DNA of 64,000 nucleotides from Pirellulales bacterium (GCA_019745975.1 JAIESQ010000061.1:1-64000); one strand, 5' to 3'; positions 16,808 through 26,688 are shown, counted from the first letter of the stretch. Translations and numbers: made by a program. Notes: a model not told the origin generated them from the letters alone.

Positions 16808-18001
16808 CTACGTATGATAATCGGCGTTAAGGCGCACGTATTCGGCCGTCAGGTCGGTCGTCCAGAATCGCACCCGGCCGTCGCCATCGGCGAGTTGAAT
16901 TTCGAGGTGCGTGTCGCGCTGGTCGCGAATCGAGGCCGAAACGGTCGCGGCGTCGAACGCGACCGGCGCCCCGCGCTGGTAGAGCAGATGGCCGTTGATC
17001 TTGAGGCTGATCGCGGCGGCGTCGAGCGGCACGCCCGAGTAGCCCACGGCCGAGACGACGCGCCCCCAGTTGGGATCGGCCCCGGCGATGGCGGTTTTCA
17101 CCAAGGGGCTCTCGGCGACGGTGCGGGCGATTTTATGTGCGGCGGCGCGGCTGGCGGCGCCGGCCACGTCGATCGTCACCAGGTGCGTGGCCCCCTCGCC
17201 GTCGGCGGGGATCGCTTGGGCGAGCTCGGCGCAGACCTCGCCCAGCGCCGCGCGGAAGGCGGCCAGATCGTCGGCGGCTAGCGCCCCGCCGCCGGCCACG
17301 CCGCTGGCCACCAAGAGGACGGTGTCGTTCGTGCTCATGTGGCCGTCGACACTGATGCAGTTGAAGCTGTCGTCGACCGCCTGGGCGAGCGCGTGCTGGG
17401 CGGTCTGCTCATCGAGCACGGCGTCAGTCAAGAGCACGCTGAGCATCGTGGCCATGTTCGGGCCGATCATGGCGGCGCCCTTGGCCATGCCGGTCAATTG
17501 CACTTCGCGCGCGGTTAGTTTCAGGCGGCGCCCGGCGAGCTTGTGCCGGGTATCGGTGGTGAGCATGCCGCGCGCGGCGTCGAGCAGATGGGCTTCGTCG
17601 CGGCCAAGTTGCCCGGCTGCCGCGGTGATGCCGGCAGCGATCTTGTCCATCGGCAGGAACTTGCCGATCACGCCGGTCGAGAGCACGAGCGCTTCGGCCG
17701 GCGCGGCGCCAACGGCCGCCGCGGCTAGCTTGGCCATCGTGGCGGCGTCTTCGTCGCCGCGCGGCCCGGTACAGGCGTTGGCGTTCCCCGAGTTGACCAC
17801 GATCGCGCGGATCGCGCGGCTGGGAGTGTGGCGGCGATTCCAGCCAACGGGCGCGGCGAAGACCTTGTTCTGCGTGTAGACGCCGGCCGCCACTGCCGGG
17901 GCGTCGCTGACGATCAGCGTCAGGTCGAGCTTGGCGGGGTTGCTCTTGATGCCGCAATGGACACCGGCCAGTCGAAACCCGCTTGGGACCGCAATTGCCA
18001 T
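16808..18001 (-). CDS. argJ: Bifunctional glutamate N-acetyltransferase / amino-acid N-acetyltransferase
   Basis: A 397-residue ArgJ that recycles the acetyl group from N-acetylornithine to glutamate in arginine synthesis. The self-cleavage and nucleophile site is clear: KGAAMIGPNMATMLS, where the Thr after the Ala becomes the N-terminus of the beta chain. IVVNSGNANACTG near residue 70 and the C-terminal DGDGRVRFWTTDLTAEYVRLNADYHT are also diagnostic. Whether it also carries the first (acetyl-CoA) activity cannot be told from sequence. It follows argC by 88 bp on the same strand, so the two are likely cotranscribed. Confidence 0.94.
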   Translation of the reverse strand: MAIAVPSGFRLAGVHCGIKSNPAKLDLTLIVSDAPAVAAGVYTQNKVFAAPVGWNRRHTPSRAIRAIVVNSGNANACTGPRGDEDAATMAKLAAAAVGAAPAEALVLSTGVIGKFLPMDKIAAGITAAAGQLGRDEAHLLDAARGMLTTDTRHKLAGRRLKLTAREVQLTGMAKGAAMIGPNMATMLSVLLTDAVLDEQTAQHALAQAVDDSFNCISVDGHMSTNDTVLLVASGVAGGGALAADDLAAFRAALGEVCAELAQAIPADGEGATHLVTIDVAGAASRAAAHKIARTVAESPLVKTAIAGADPNWGRVVSAVGYSGVPLDAAAISLKINGHLLYQRGAPVAFDAATVSASIRDQRDTHLEIQLADGDGRVRFWTTDLTAEYVRLNADYHT

Positions 18002-18089
18002 TTTGTTTCTAGCTCCGTCAAGGAGACAGGCGCGCCGATTGCGTCCAGCAGCGGATCCCTCCCGCGCGCGCCGGTGCTGGAGAGGAGTT

Positions 18090-19100
18090 CTATACGAGCG
18101 CGGTCGTTTCCGGAAAGCCGCACATCAGGTTGAAGTTCTGCACGGCCGCTCCGGCCGCCCCCTTGATCAGATTGTCGAGGCAACTGATGAGCACGACTTT
18201 TCCGCGCACCAGGCGGATCGTGATATCGCAATAGTTCGTTCCGGCGCTGTCTTTAGTCGCCGGCAAGTGATCGACGACGCGCACAAACGGTTCGTCGGCA
18301 TAGCGGCCGCGCAGCGCCGTCAGCAGTTGCTCCTCGCTGGGCGCGCCGCGCGGCTGGGCATAGCAGGTGCTCAAGATGCCACGATCCATCGGCACCAGGT
18401 GCGGCGTGAAGATGACTTGCGCTGGCTGCCCGCTGGCGCGGGCGAGAACTTGCTCGATCTCGGGAGTGTGCCGGTGCCGGCCCACGTTGTAGGCCGAGAG
18501 GCTCTCGTTGCACTCGGGGAACAGCGTGGTCAGTTTCGGCGTGCGCCCCGCGCCCGAGACGCCACTCTTCGAGTCGATGATGATGCCGTCGGGTTCGATC
18601 AAACCGGCCGCCAAGAGCGGTGCCAGCGCGAGAATCGCCGAAGTCGGGTAGCAGCCGGGGTTAGCCACGAGATCGGCGTCGCGGATTTGCGCGCGAAACC
18701 ACTCGGGCAGTCCGTAGACGGTGCGCCCCAGCCGTTCGGGATCGGGATGCTTCTCGCCGTACCAGGTTTCGTAGGTCTCGGCCGAATCGAGGCGATAGTC
18801 GGCGCTAAAGTCGATCACCCGCCGCCCCGCGCGCAGGAGCTGCGGCACGAGCGTCGCCGTGACGGCATGCGGCAGGCAGCTAAAGACGTAATCGGCCCGC
18901 GCCGCCACGGCCACGGGCCCCAGGTCGTGGCACTCCAGATCGATCCGCCCCTGGAGCGACGGGTGGATGTTGGCGATCGAAGGGTTCCCCTCTTGGCGGC
19001 TGGTGAGGGTGGTGATTTCGGCTTCCGGATGCCGCAGCAGCAGCTTGATCAGCTCGAGAGCCGAGTACCCAGTGGCGCCGAGGATGGCAACGCGTGTCAT
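18090..19100 (-). CDS. argC: N-acetyl-gamma-glutamyl-phosphate reductase
   Basis: A 336-residue ArgC that makes N-acetylglutamate semialdehyde in arginine synthesis. ATG 19100 opens [29 protein letters not shown], the typical NADP-binding start. The catalytic Cys lies in [13 protein letters not shown], and [16 protein letters not shown] and [10 protein letters not shown] are family signatures. The frame is open back to 19331 but has no ArgC similarity there. The gene heads an argC-argJ pair. The 289 bp to the divergent aminotransferase gene should contain both promoters, but I found no clear pair of boxes. Confidence 0.94.
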   Translation of the reverse strand: MTRVAILGATGYSALELIKLLLRHPEAEITTLTSRQEGNPSIANIHPSLQGRIDLECHDLGPVAVAARADYVFSCLPHAVTATLVPQLLRAGRRVIDFSADYRLDSAETYETWYGEKHPDPERLGRTVYGLPEWFRAQIRDADLVANPGCYPTSAILALAPLLAAGLIEPDGIIIDSKSGVSGAGRTPKLTTLFPECNESLSAYNVGRHRHTPEIEQVLARASGQPAQVIFTPHLVPMDRGILSTCYAQPRGAPSEEQLLTALRGRYADEPFVRVVDHLPATKDSAGTNYCDITIRLVRGKVVLISCLDNLIKGAAGAAVQNFNLMCGFPETTALV

Positions 19101-19389
19101 GGTTGTGCCGAGCGGGCGGAATAGGAGGCCGAAATCTTGGGCACGACGGGTCGCGCGCCGCAGAAGCAAGGAGCGAATTGATTGATGGAAGGTGACACAG
19201 CAGGCACCGCGGCGGTTCGCCGGTTTCAACTCGGCGGTCGTCGCGGCGCGGTGGTGCAGGCAATCTTCGGGGCAAGTATAGCGCTGGCGAGCAGGAGGGC
19301 CAAGTGGCCGCAGTGGATCGACAGGCCGCAAACGGGTGGTACGCGGCGGGGTTTCGGCTGCTCGTCGGCGATCGGTCGCGGTGATTAGA

Positions 19390-20589
19390 ATGAGAGGAAT
19401 GGTCCCGTTTCAGAACCTGCAACCGCTTGCCGAGCGCCTGGCCCCCCAGATGGCCGCGGCCGCGGCGCGCGTGCTGGCCAGCGGCTGGTACGTGTTGGGT
19501 CCCGAAGTCGAGGCCTTCGAGCGGGAGTGGGGGGATTACATCGCGCAGGGCGCCGCCGAGCTGGTGACGTCGGCGACAAATTCAAATGGAAACGGCGTCG
19601 CGCATGCGCTCGCGGGGCAGTCGACGCCACAGACCTGGCACGCAATCGGCGTAGCCAACGGCACTGATGCGATCGAGCTCGCGCTGCGCGCGGCGGGCAT
19701 TGGACTGGGCGACGAGGTGATCACCGTTGCGCATACCGCCGTGGCGACGATCTGCGGCATCGAGCGGTCGGGGGCTCGGGTGGTCCTGGTCGACATCGAT
19801 CCGCGCACTTACGCCATCGATCCGGCGGCTGCCGAAGCGGCGATCACTCAGCGCACGCGGGCGATCGTGCCCGTGCATCTGTATGGCCACCCGTCCGACA
19901 TGACGGCGATCGGTCGCCTGGCGGAGCGTCACAAGTTACTTGTCGTTGAGGATTGCGCCCAGGCACACGGCGCGCGGTGGAACGGTCGGCTGGCGGGGAC
20001 GTTTGGTCACGTGGCGACTTTCAGCTTTTATCCGACCAAGAACCTGGCGGCCTGCGGCGACGCCGGCGCGGTCGTCACGCGCGACGCCGACCTGGCCGCG
20101 CGCGTGAGGCGCTTGCGAAGCTACGGCCAGACATCGCGCGATTCGGCGGCCGAGCGCGGCACCAATAGCCGTCTCGATGAGCTCCAGGCCGCGCTGTTGC
20201 GCGTGCGCCTGGCGTACCTCGACGAGCACAACCGCCAACGCCGCGAACTGGCCGCGGCATACCGGGCCGAGCTATCCGAGGTGGAATTGCCGTTTGTGCA
20301 TCCGCTGGCCGAACACGTCTATCATTTGTTTGTCGTCCGGCACGCGGAGCGCGACGCGCTGCGCGCGCGGCTGGCCCGCGACGGCGTCGGCACGCTGGTG
20401 CACTATCCGGTCCCTGTGCATCTGCAGCCGGCCTATCGCGATCTGACGGTGGGAGTCGGTTCGTTGCCGGAGACGGAACGGGCCGCGGCCGAGGTACTGT
20501 CGCTACCGCTGTGGATTGGTTTGGAACGCCGGCAAATCGAGGAAGTCGCGCGGGCCGTGCGCGGGGCGACACCGGAGGTCTGTCGATGA
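19390..20589 (+). CDS. DegT/DnrJ/EryC1/StrS-type sugar aminotransferase
   Basis: About 399 residues, PLP-dependent, expected to aminate a nucleotide-linked ketosugar. The substrate-entry segment is typical ([26 protein letters not shown]), then [44 protein letters not shown], and the PLP lysine in [16 protein letters not shown] (K217). Residues about 53-85 form an extra segment ([15 protein letters not shown] and following) that I would not expect between EREW and the GVANGTDA motif. ATG 19390 is chosen over 19399. The stop overlaps the next start as ATGA, so the two are coupled. Confidence 0.9.
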   Translation: MRGMVPFQNLQPLAERLAPQMAAAAARVLASGWYVLGPEVEAFEREWGDYIAQGAAELVTSATNSNGNGVAHALAGQSTPQTWHAIGVANGTDAIELALRAAGIGLGDEVITVAHTAVATICGIERSGARVVLVDIDPRTYAIDPAAAEAAITQRTRAIVPVHLYGHPSDMTAIGRLAERHKLLVVEDCAQAHGARWNGRLAGTFGHVATFSFYPTKNLAACGDAGAVVTRDADLAARVRRLRSYGQTSRDSAAERGTNSRLDELQAALLRVRLAYLDEHNRQRRELAAAYRAELSEVELPFVHPLAEHVYHLFVVRHAERDALRARLARDGVGTLVHYPVPVHLQPAYRDLTVGVGSLPETERAAAEVLSLPLWIGLERRQIEEVARAVRGATPEVCR

Positions 20590-21599
20590 CCGACGCGACC
20601 GGTTCGCCCGCGCTTGCGGCCGCCTTTCGCGGCCGCCGCGCCATGATCACTGGCGGCATGGGCTTTCTGGGGAGCAACCTGGCGATTGCGCTCGTCGAAC
20701 TGGGCGCCGACGTGACCATCGTCGACGCGATGATCCCCGGCTACGGCGGCAATCTTTTTAATATCGCGCCGGTGCGCCAGCGCGTGACGGTCAACTTCGC
20801 CGACATCCGCGACGCGCATGTGATGAACTATCTGGTGCGCGGACAGGACTACGTGTTTCATCTGGCGGGCCAGGTCGATCATATCCTGAGCCTGACCGAC
20901 CCGTTTCCCGACATCGACATCAACGTCAAGGGTACGGCGGTCGTCATGGAAGCCTGCCGGCACCACAACCCCGGCGCCAAGGTGATCTACTCGGGGACGC
21001 GCGGGCAGTATGGCAAGCCGGTTTCGCTGCCGGTGAGCGAAACGGCCGCGACACAGCCGCTGGGGATCTACGAGATCACGAATCTGGCCGCGGAGAAAAT
21101 TGTTGAAGCGTACCACCTGGTGTTCGGCGTGCGGTCGGTGCTATTGCGGATCACCAACACTTACGGCCCGCGAGCGCAGATGCAGCACTCGCGCTATGGC
21201 GTGGCGAACTGGTTTGTGCGGTTGGCGCTCGACGGGCAGGAGATTCCGGTGTATGGCAGCGGCCGCATCCTGCGCGACTTTTTGTACATCGACGATTGCG
21301 TGCGGGCGCTGTTGACGTGCGCGGCCGACGAGCGGGCGTTTGGCCAGGTGTTCAACGTGGGGGTCGACAAACCTTCGACCTTCGCCGAACTGGCCGAGGC
21401 TGTGGTGCGCGCCGCCGGCCAGGGAAGCTGGCAGTTGGCGCCCTTCTCGCTCGAGCGGCAAGCTCAGGAGCCGGGTGACTTTTATTCGGATATCAGCAAG
21501 ATTCGCAATCTGCTGGGGTGGGAGCCGCGGACCCCCTTGGCCGACGGGTTAGCCCGCACGGTCCAGTTCTATCGCGAACATCGGGCCCATTACTGGTAA
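20586..21599 (+). CDS. NAD-dependent epimerase/dehydratase (extended SDR)
   Basis: A 337-residue nucleotide-sugar SDR starting at the ATG that overlaps the upstream stop. The dinucleotide motif GGMGFLGSN lies near residue 22, followed by DVTIVDAMIPGYGGN and YVFHLAGQVDH. The usual YxxxK catalytic pair reads YEITN (Y162, N166), so the lysine is replaced by Asn; the next Lys is five residues on. C-terminal features (DFLYIDDCVRALL, FNVGVDKPSTFAELAE, GWEPRTPLADGL) are standard. It probably supplies or processes the sugar handled by the upstream aminotransferase. Confidence 0.9.
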   Translation: MTDATGSPALAAAFRGRRAMITGGMGFLGSNLAIALVELGADVTIVDAMIPGYGGNLFNIAPVRQRVTVNFADIRDAHVMNYLVRGQDYVFHLAGQVDHILSLTDPFPDIDINVKGTAVVMEACRHHNPGAKVIYSGTRGQYGKPVSLPVSETAATQPLGIYEITNLAAEKIVEAYHLVFGVRSVLLRITNTYGPRAQMQHSRYGVANWFVRLALDGQEIPVYGSGRILRDFLYIDDCVRALLTCAADERAFGQVFNVGVDKPSTFAELAEAVVRAAGQGSWQLAPFSLERQAQEPGDFYSDISKIRNLLGWEPRTPLADGLARTVQFYREHRAHYW

Positions 21600-21626
21600 A
21601 CGCCGTCAGCCTTGCGCGGTACTCGC

Positions 21627-22619
21627 ATGACCACGGCCACGAACGGCCACGCCCTGCCAAAGTTGACTCCGCTGGCGCCCGACCTGGCGCGCGTGCGCAA
21701 GGTGCTGGTCGAGCACTTGCCCTGGTCACCGCACGACTACATCCCGGGTATTTCGCGCAAGGGAGATCGGGTGTTGTGGGCCGAGCAGCTCACGGCGCCG
21801 CTGGCAGAGGAGAATGATCTGCGCTTCGGCTGCACGCTGGCCGGAGGAACTAGCATCGGCTTGTTCGCGGAGTGCCTGCCGTGGGACAGCGAGTTCTTCG
21901 GCTACGGTGTGGCGCGGCTCAACGCGGTCTGGCCGCTGGCGCCGCCGCGGCTCGAGACGGCGCTGAACTACGGCCCGGCCTTGGCGGCGCTCTTACACCG
22001 CGCCGTGCGCCGCGATGTGCGCTACCTGTTCGCGCAGGTCGATCCGCGCGATCTGGCACTGTTGCGCGCGCTGGGCGAACTTGGGTTCGCGCTCATCGAG
22101 ACGCGCTACTATCAGCATGGGCCCGTGATCGTGCCCGAGATGCCCGAGCGCTACCCGGTGCGGTTGGCGCGCGAGGAGGATATCGCGAGCCTGTCGCGGG
22201 CGGCAAGCCAGACCGTGAACGTCTACGACCGGTTTCACGCCGATCCGTTTATTCGCGCCGACGACGCGGCGCGGCTGATGGAGCGGTGGGTCGAACAATC
22301 GGTGCGCGGGCAACTGGCCGACGTGACGATCGTGCCCGATGTGGTCGACCCCGGGGCGTTCGTCACCTATCGCTACCATCGCGACAAGTGGAATCGCTGG
22401 GGAGTGAACCTGGTGCAGGGGGTGCTGTCGGCCGTGGCCCCCGAGTTCATGGGTTGGATGGGCAAGCTCGCGCCCGAGGTGAACTTGCACCTGCGCTCGA
22501 TCGGGGCCGAGTATTCGTTCGGCAGCACGCAAGTGACGAACCGGCCGATCATCTGGTTTGCGCAAGAAGGGGGCGCGCGATTCGGCAAATGCGAGCACGT
22601 GCTGCGAATTGTGCTGTGA
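21627..22619 (+). CDS. WecD-like GNAT acetyltransferase, probably acting on an amino sugar
   Basis: A 330-residue protein. Segments LPWDSEFFGYGVARLN, RAVRRDVRYLFAQVDPRDLALLRALGELGFALIETR and VYDRFHADPFI resemble TDP-fucosamine acetyltransferase (WecD/RffC) and related enzymes, which acetylate 4-amino sugars. The N-terminal 80 residues are an extra domain without a clear match. ATG 21627 is used; a TTG 15 bases upstream is the alternative. It starts 27 bases after the epimerase and completes a transaminase-epimerase-acetylase trio, consistent with making an N-acetylated deoxy-amino sugar for surface glycan. Confidence 0.82.
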   Translation: MTTATNGHALPKLTPLAPDLARVRKVLVEHLPWSPHDYIPGISRKGDRVLWAEQLTAPLAEENDLRFGCTLAGGTSIGLFAECLPWDSEFFGYGVARLNAVWPLAPPRLETALNYGPALAALLHRAVRRDVRYLFAQVDPRDLALLRALGELGFALIETRYYQHGPVIVPEMPERYPVRLAREEDIASLSRAASQTVNVYDRFHADPFIRADDAARLMERWVEQSVRGQLADVTIVPDVVDPGAFVTYRYHRDKWNRWGVNLVQGVLSAVAPEFMGWMGKLAPEVNLHLRSIGAEYSFGSTQVTNRPIIWFAQEGGARFGKCEHVLRIVL

Positions 22620-22767
22620 TCGCGATGGCACGTTTGCTGGGTAGCCGCGGAATTCACTCCGCATTCTAGCAGGTTCGACAACTTGCTAGCCGGGCAGCCC
22701 GCCAACCGCGATAATTCCCTGTGGCGAAAGGCGTACCCGTCGCGTCTTCTTCTGGAGGGAAGCGATC

Positions 22768-24309
22768 ATGGCCGGTCAATCTTCGCGTCGCGATTTCTTG
22801 CAGGCCACGGCTTGGGGGAGCGCTCTGGCAGGCGCGGGGCAACTCGGCTTCTTAGCGCAACTCCCCAAAGTGTCAGCCGCCGAGGCCCGCCTGGCCGCGG
22901 CGAAGGTGCAATTCGACACAGGCATCGAACCGCTGGTGCAATTGCTCGAGGAGACGCCGCGCGAGCGCTTGCTCGAAGAGGTCGGCGCGCGGGTGCGCGG
23001 CGGCTTGTCGTATCGCGATCTGCTCGCGGCGCTGCTCTTGGCCGGCGTGCGCAACGTGCAGCCGCGGCCACACGTGGGCTTCAAGTTTCATGCTGTGCTG
23101 GTGGTGAACTCCGCGCATCTGGCCAGCCTGGCCTCGCCCGACGAGCATCGCTGGCTGCCGATTTTCTGGGCGCTCGATCACTTCAAGGAAGCGCAATCCG
23201 ACGACGTTCGCGAGGGGGATTGGACGATGGGCGCGGTCGACGAGGGGCGCGTGCCGCCGGCTTCGAAAGCCCGAGCGGCGCTCGTCGAGGCGCTTGACAA
23301 GTGGGACGTCGAAGCAGCCGACGCGGCGATCGCTGGCCTGGCCCGCTCGGCGGGGGCCGACGAGATCTACGAGCTGTTGTTCCGTTATGGTGCGCGCGAT
23401 TTCCGCGATATCGGCCACAAGGCGATCTACGTGGCCAACAGCCGGCGAACGCTCGACAGCATCGGCTGGCAGCATGCCGAGCCAGTGCTGCGTTCGCTCG
23501 TCTATGCACTTTTGTGCCACGATGGCACGAACCCGGCCACCGCCGATCTGGAACCCGACCGACCGTGGCGCGAGAACGAGGCTCGCGCGGCGGCGCTTCG
23601 CGGCCAGTGGCTCGATGGCCAGCCCGACGACGCGGCCACGCGCGAGTTGCTGGCCACCTTGCGCACCGCTTCGGCCGGCGAAGCGTGCGATCAGGCCGTG
23701 GCGCTGTTGAACCGCGGCGTAGCTGCGCAATCGATCTGGGACGCGCTGTTCGCAGGCGCGGGGGAGTTGCTCGTGCGTCAGACTGGCATCGTCGCCCTGC
23801 ATGCGGTGACATCGACGAACGCCCTGCACTACGCGTATGCCGCCAGCGACAACGACGATACGCGGCGGCGGCTGTTGCTGCAGAACGTGGCGTTCCTGCC
23901 GCTGTTTCGCCAGGCGATGGGCTCGCGTGGCTCGGTCAAGGAGTGGCCGATCGAGAGCTTCGAACCGCTGGCCGTGACCGCCTCGGGCGGCGAGGCGATC
24001 GGCGAAGTGTTCGCCGAGTTGAGCCGCGACCGTCAAGCGGCGGCCAGCAAAGCACTGGCCTACCTGCAGAGCGACGCGCCGGCGGCGGCCTTGATCGACG
24101 CGGCGCGGTTGTTGATTTTCCTCAAGGGGAACAACTCGCACGACTACAAGTTCAGCTCGGCGGTGCTGGAAGACTACTACCACGTGTCGCCCGCGTGGCG
24201 CGATCAGTATCTGGCGGCCAACGTCGTGCAACTGCGCGGCTCGCGAGGGCCTGACAATCGGCTGGTCGAGCGCATCCGGGCGGCGCTGAGCGGCTCGGTC
24301 CCGGCGTAG
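22768..24309 (+). CDS. Tat-exported protein of unknown function
   Basis: A 513-residue protein with a twin-arginine signal (SRRDFLQATAWGSALAGAGQLGF, residues 6-28). The mature part is mostly helical and rich in Ala, Leu and Asp, with repeated HxxK and DIGHKAIYVANSRRTLD-like segments and several conserved-looking His residues (HVGFKFHAVLVVNSAH, LHAVTSTNALHYAY, NSHDYKFSSAVLED). I know homologues of this style only as hypothetical proteins. Tat export suggests a cofactor bound before secretion. The frame begins 21 bases after GGAGGGA. A 20-bp-arm palindrome lies between it and the next gene. Confidence 0.8.
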   Translation: MAGQSSRRDFLQATAWGSALAGAGQLGFLAQLPKVSAAEARLAAAKVQFDTGIEPLVQLLEETPRERLLEEVGARVRGGLSYRDLLAALLLAGVRNVQPRPHVGFKFHAVLVVNSAHLASLASPDEHRWLPIFWALDHFKEAQSDDVREGDWTMGAVDEGRVPPASKARAALVEALDKWDVEAADAAIAGLARSAGADEIYELLFRYGARDFRDIGHKAIYVANSRRTLDSIGWQHAEPVLRSLVYALLCHDGTNPATADLEPDRPWRENEARAAALRGQWLDGQPDDAATRELLATLRTASAGEACDQAVALLNRGVAAQSIWDALFAGAGELLVRQTGIVALHAVTSTNALHYAYAASDNDDTRRRLLLQNVAFLPLFRQAMGSRGSVKEWPIESFEPLAVTASGGEAIGEVFAELSRDRQAAASKALAYLQSDAPAAALIDAARLLIFLKGNNSHDYKFSSAVLEDYYHVSPAWRDQYLAANVVQLRGSRGPDNRLVERIRAALSGSVPA

Positions 24310-24325
24310 CGTCAGTCGCCGCCAA

Positions 24326-24398
24326 GGGGGCGGGAGTCGTTTCTGGAAATACCTGCCGCATCGGTCGGCGACGCTCGCCAGAAACGACTCCCGTCCCC
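24326..24398. repeat. Palindrome family A, copy 1 (21-bp arms, 31-nt loop)
   Basis: Left arm 24326-24346 and right arm 24378-24398 match at 20 of 21 positions; the core is GGGAGTCGTTTC. The loop is 31 nt. A short T-rich stretch (CTTTT) follows. The copy lies between two plus-strand genes. Copies 2-4 are at 45430, 52262 and 55486. Confidence 0.8.
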
Positions 24399-24444
24399 GT
24401 GCTTTTACCCCCGATCCTAAAAGACTTTGAGGACGAACCCGCAG

Positions 24445-26688
24445 ATGCGCTTGAGAATCGCCGTATCGATTGCCTTGCTGATCGTTCGTTGCGCTGTCGC
24501 ACCGGCGGCCGAGGAGCGCCTGCCAGCGGTCGACGTCTTCGTTTCCGGCCAAGGAGGCTACCACACCTACCGCATTCCCGCGCTGCTGCGCGCTGCCGAC
24601 GGCACACTGTTGGCATTCTGCGAAGGGCGCAAGACCAGCCGCGGCGATCACGGCGACATCGACCTCTTATTGCGGCGCAGCAGCGACGGCGGCGCCACGT
24701 GGAGCCCGAGCGAAGTCGTCTATGAGGAAGGGGGCGACAAAAAGGTCACGATCGGCAACCCTTGCCCCGTGCTCGACAGCGCGACGTGCACGATCTGGCT
24801 GACGTTCTGCCGCGACAACCGCGATGTGCTGGTCACCAGCAGCAGCGACCACGGGCGCACGTGGACGGCGCCGCGCGACATCACGGCCGACGTAAAGCCC
24901 GCCGGCTGGAGTTGGTATGCCACGGGGCCGGGGGTCGGCATTCAACTGTCGCGTGGCGCGCATCGCGGGCGGCTGGTGATCCCGTGCGATCACCGCGAGC
25001 AAGTCGGCGACAAGGGAGTCAAGTGCTCGCACGTCTTTTATAGCGACGATCATGGGCAGACGTGGAAGCTGGGGGGGACCGTCGCGCATCACACCGACGA
25101 GTGCCAGGTCGCCGAGCTGGCCGACGGCGAACTGCTGATCAACATGCGCAACTACCTGGCGCGCGACGGCGGCCAACCCGAGCGCGGACTGATGCGCACC
25201 GTGGCCCGCAGCCGCGATGGCGGCCAGACCTGGGCCGACTTCGACGTCGACCGCGCGCTTGTCGAACCGGTCTGCCAGGCGAGCTTGATCGCGGCGCCGG
25301 CGGCAGACGACGCCAGCAAGGTCGTGCTTTACTTCGCCAATCCGGCGACGCGCGACAAGCGCCAGAACATGACCGTGCGGGCCAGCTACGACGGCGGCCG
25401 CACCTGGCCCGTGGTGCGCGTGGTCGATCCGGGTTCGGCGGCCTATTCGTCGCTTGCTGTGTTGGCCGATGGAAGCGTGGGGCTCGTTTACGAGCGCGAC
25501 GACTATCGAGCGATTTCCTTCGTCGCGCTGCCGCGTGATCTGGCGGCGACTACGCCGGCCGGCGATCGCGCGAATGGCAGCGGCGACGAGTGGACCACGC
25601 GACACATCGGTTTCACCGAATTTCGCACCAATCTGCCGTCGCGCCACGCGAACTGCGTAACAATGCGGGCGGTGATCGCGCGGGCCGACGGTAGCGACCG
25701 GCGCGAAGTCGCGCCCGAGCTGGTCAACAAGCCCGACATGTGGTCGCAGTTCGCGGGTTGGTCGCCCGACGGTACGCAGGCGATTGTCGGCGCCGGCTGG
25801 GAAAGCCCCGAGAACGCGCGCTGGGAGGAGGAACACAAGACGTTTCGCTTTACGCCCGAAGGCTGGTTGTACGACGCGCACCTGGTCGACCTGGCAAGCG
25901 GGCGGGCCTTCAATGCCACCGCGGTCGAGCGGGTGAGTTTCTATAACTCGGGGCTGTTCTTTTGGCCGGGCGATCCAGATCGGCTGGGGTTCACGGCGCT
26001 CATCGAGGGCAACTCGCACCCGTTCAGCATGCGGCTCGATGGCCGCGACAAGCGCGACCTGACGGCCGACTCGCGCGAGTTCGCTTATGGTTTCAGCGCT
26101 TCTCCCGACGGGCGCCGCATCGCCTATCACAAGAGCTACCAGGTTTACATCGCGGACGCCGACGGCAGCAACGTCACGCATGTGACGACCGGGCAGCCGT
26201 TCAACTTCGTGCCGCAATGGTCGAGCGATGGCGCGCATTTGATGTTCGTGGCTGGCGAGCATTACAACTGCCATCCGCACGTGGTGCGTGCCGATGGCAC
26301 GGGCTTGCGGAAGCTGGCCGATCGGCGCGGCTATCGGGGAGTCGTCGAGTTTCTGGACGTGCCCGACTTCCATGGCGGCAGCAGCGACGTGCCGCAGTGG
26401 GCGCCTGACGGGCGCTCGATTTATTTCACGGCGGCGGTCGACGACGGAGTGGCGCTGTTTCGCATGGCGCTCGATGGCCAACCCCAGCAATTGGCCGAGT
26501 GTCGGCCAGGGTGGTTGTTTTACCATCCGCAGCCATCGGCCGACGGCCGTTGGCTTGTTTATGGATCGCGCCGCGACGGCTTGCGGCAACTGTACGTGAT
26601 GCGGCTGGCCGACCAAGTGGAAAAGCAACTGACGTATGTCGCGACCGGCCACGGCGCGATGTGGGCCCATTGGCAGCCGGTGAAATAA
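24445..26688 (+). CDS. Exported sialidase (BNR) fused to a TolB-like PD40 propeller
   Basis: About 747 residues with a signal peptide (LRIAVSIALLIVRCAVAPAA). Residues about 30-370 form a sialidase-type propeller: the catalytic-arginine region YHTYRIPALL, Asp-boxes SSDGGATWSP, SSDHGRTWTA, SDDHGQTWKL, SRDGGQTWAD and SYDGGRTWPV, and YSSLAVLADGSVGLVYE near the end. From about residue 395 a second propeller follows with TolB/PD40 repeats (WSPDGTQAIVG, SPDGRRIAYHKSYQVYIADADGSNVTHVT, WSSDGAHLMFVAGEHYN, WAPDGRSIYFT). Sialidases release terminal sialic or similar acids. The PD40 half may bind or sense cell-surface material. ATG 24445 gives the leader; an upstream TTG is less likely. Confidence 0.85.
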   Translation: MRLRIAVSIALLIVRCAVAPAAEERLPAVDVFVSGQGGYHTYRIPALLRAADGTLLAFCEGRKTSRGDHGDIDLLLRRSSDGGATWSPSEVVYEEGGDKKVTIGNPCPVLDSATCTIWLTFCRDNRDVLVTSSSDHGRTWTAPRDITADVKPAGWSWYATGPGVGIQLSRGAHRGRLVIPCDHREQVGDKGVKCSHVFYSDDHGQTWKLGGTVAHHTDECQVAELADGELLINMRNYLARDGGQPERGLMRTVARSRDGGQTWADFDVDRALVEPVCQASLIAAPAADDASKVVLYFANPATRDKRQNMTVRASYDGGRTWPVVRVVDPGSAAYSSLAVLADGSVGLVYERDDYRAISFVALPRDLAATTPAGDRANGSGDEWTTRHIGFTEFRTNLPSRHANCVTMRAVIARADGSDRREVAPELVNKPDMWSQFAGWSPDGTQAIVGAGWESPENARWEEEHKTFRFTPEGWLYDAHLVDLASGRAFNATAVERVSFYNSGLFFWPGDPDRLGFTALIEGNSHPFSMRLDGRDKRDLTADSREFAYGFSASPDGRRIAYHKSYQVYIADADGSNVTHVTTGQPFNFVPQWSSDGAHLMFVAGEHYNCHPHVVRADGTGLRKLADRRGYRGVVEFLDVPDFHGGSSDVPQWAPDGRSIYFTAAVDDGVALFRMALDGQPQQLAECRPGWLFYHPQPSADGRWLVYGSRRDGLRQLYVMRLADQVEKQLTYVATGHGAMWAHWQPVK

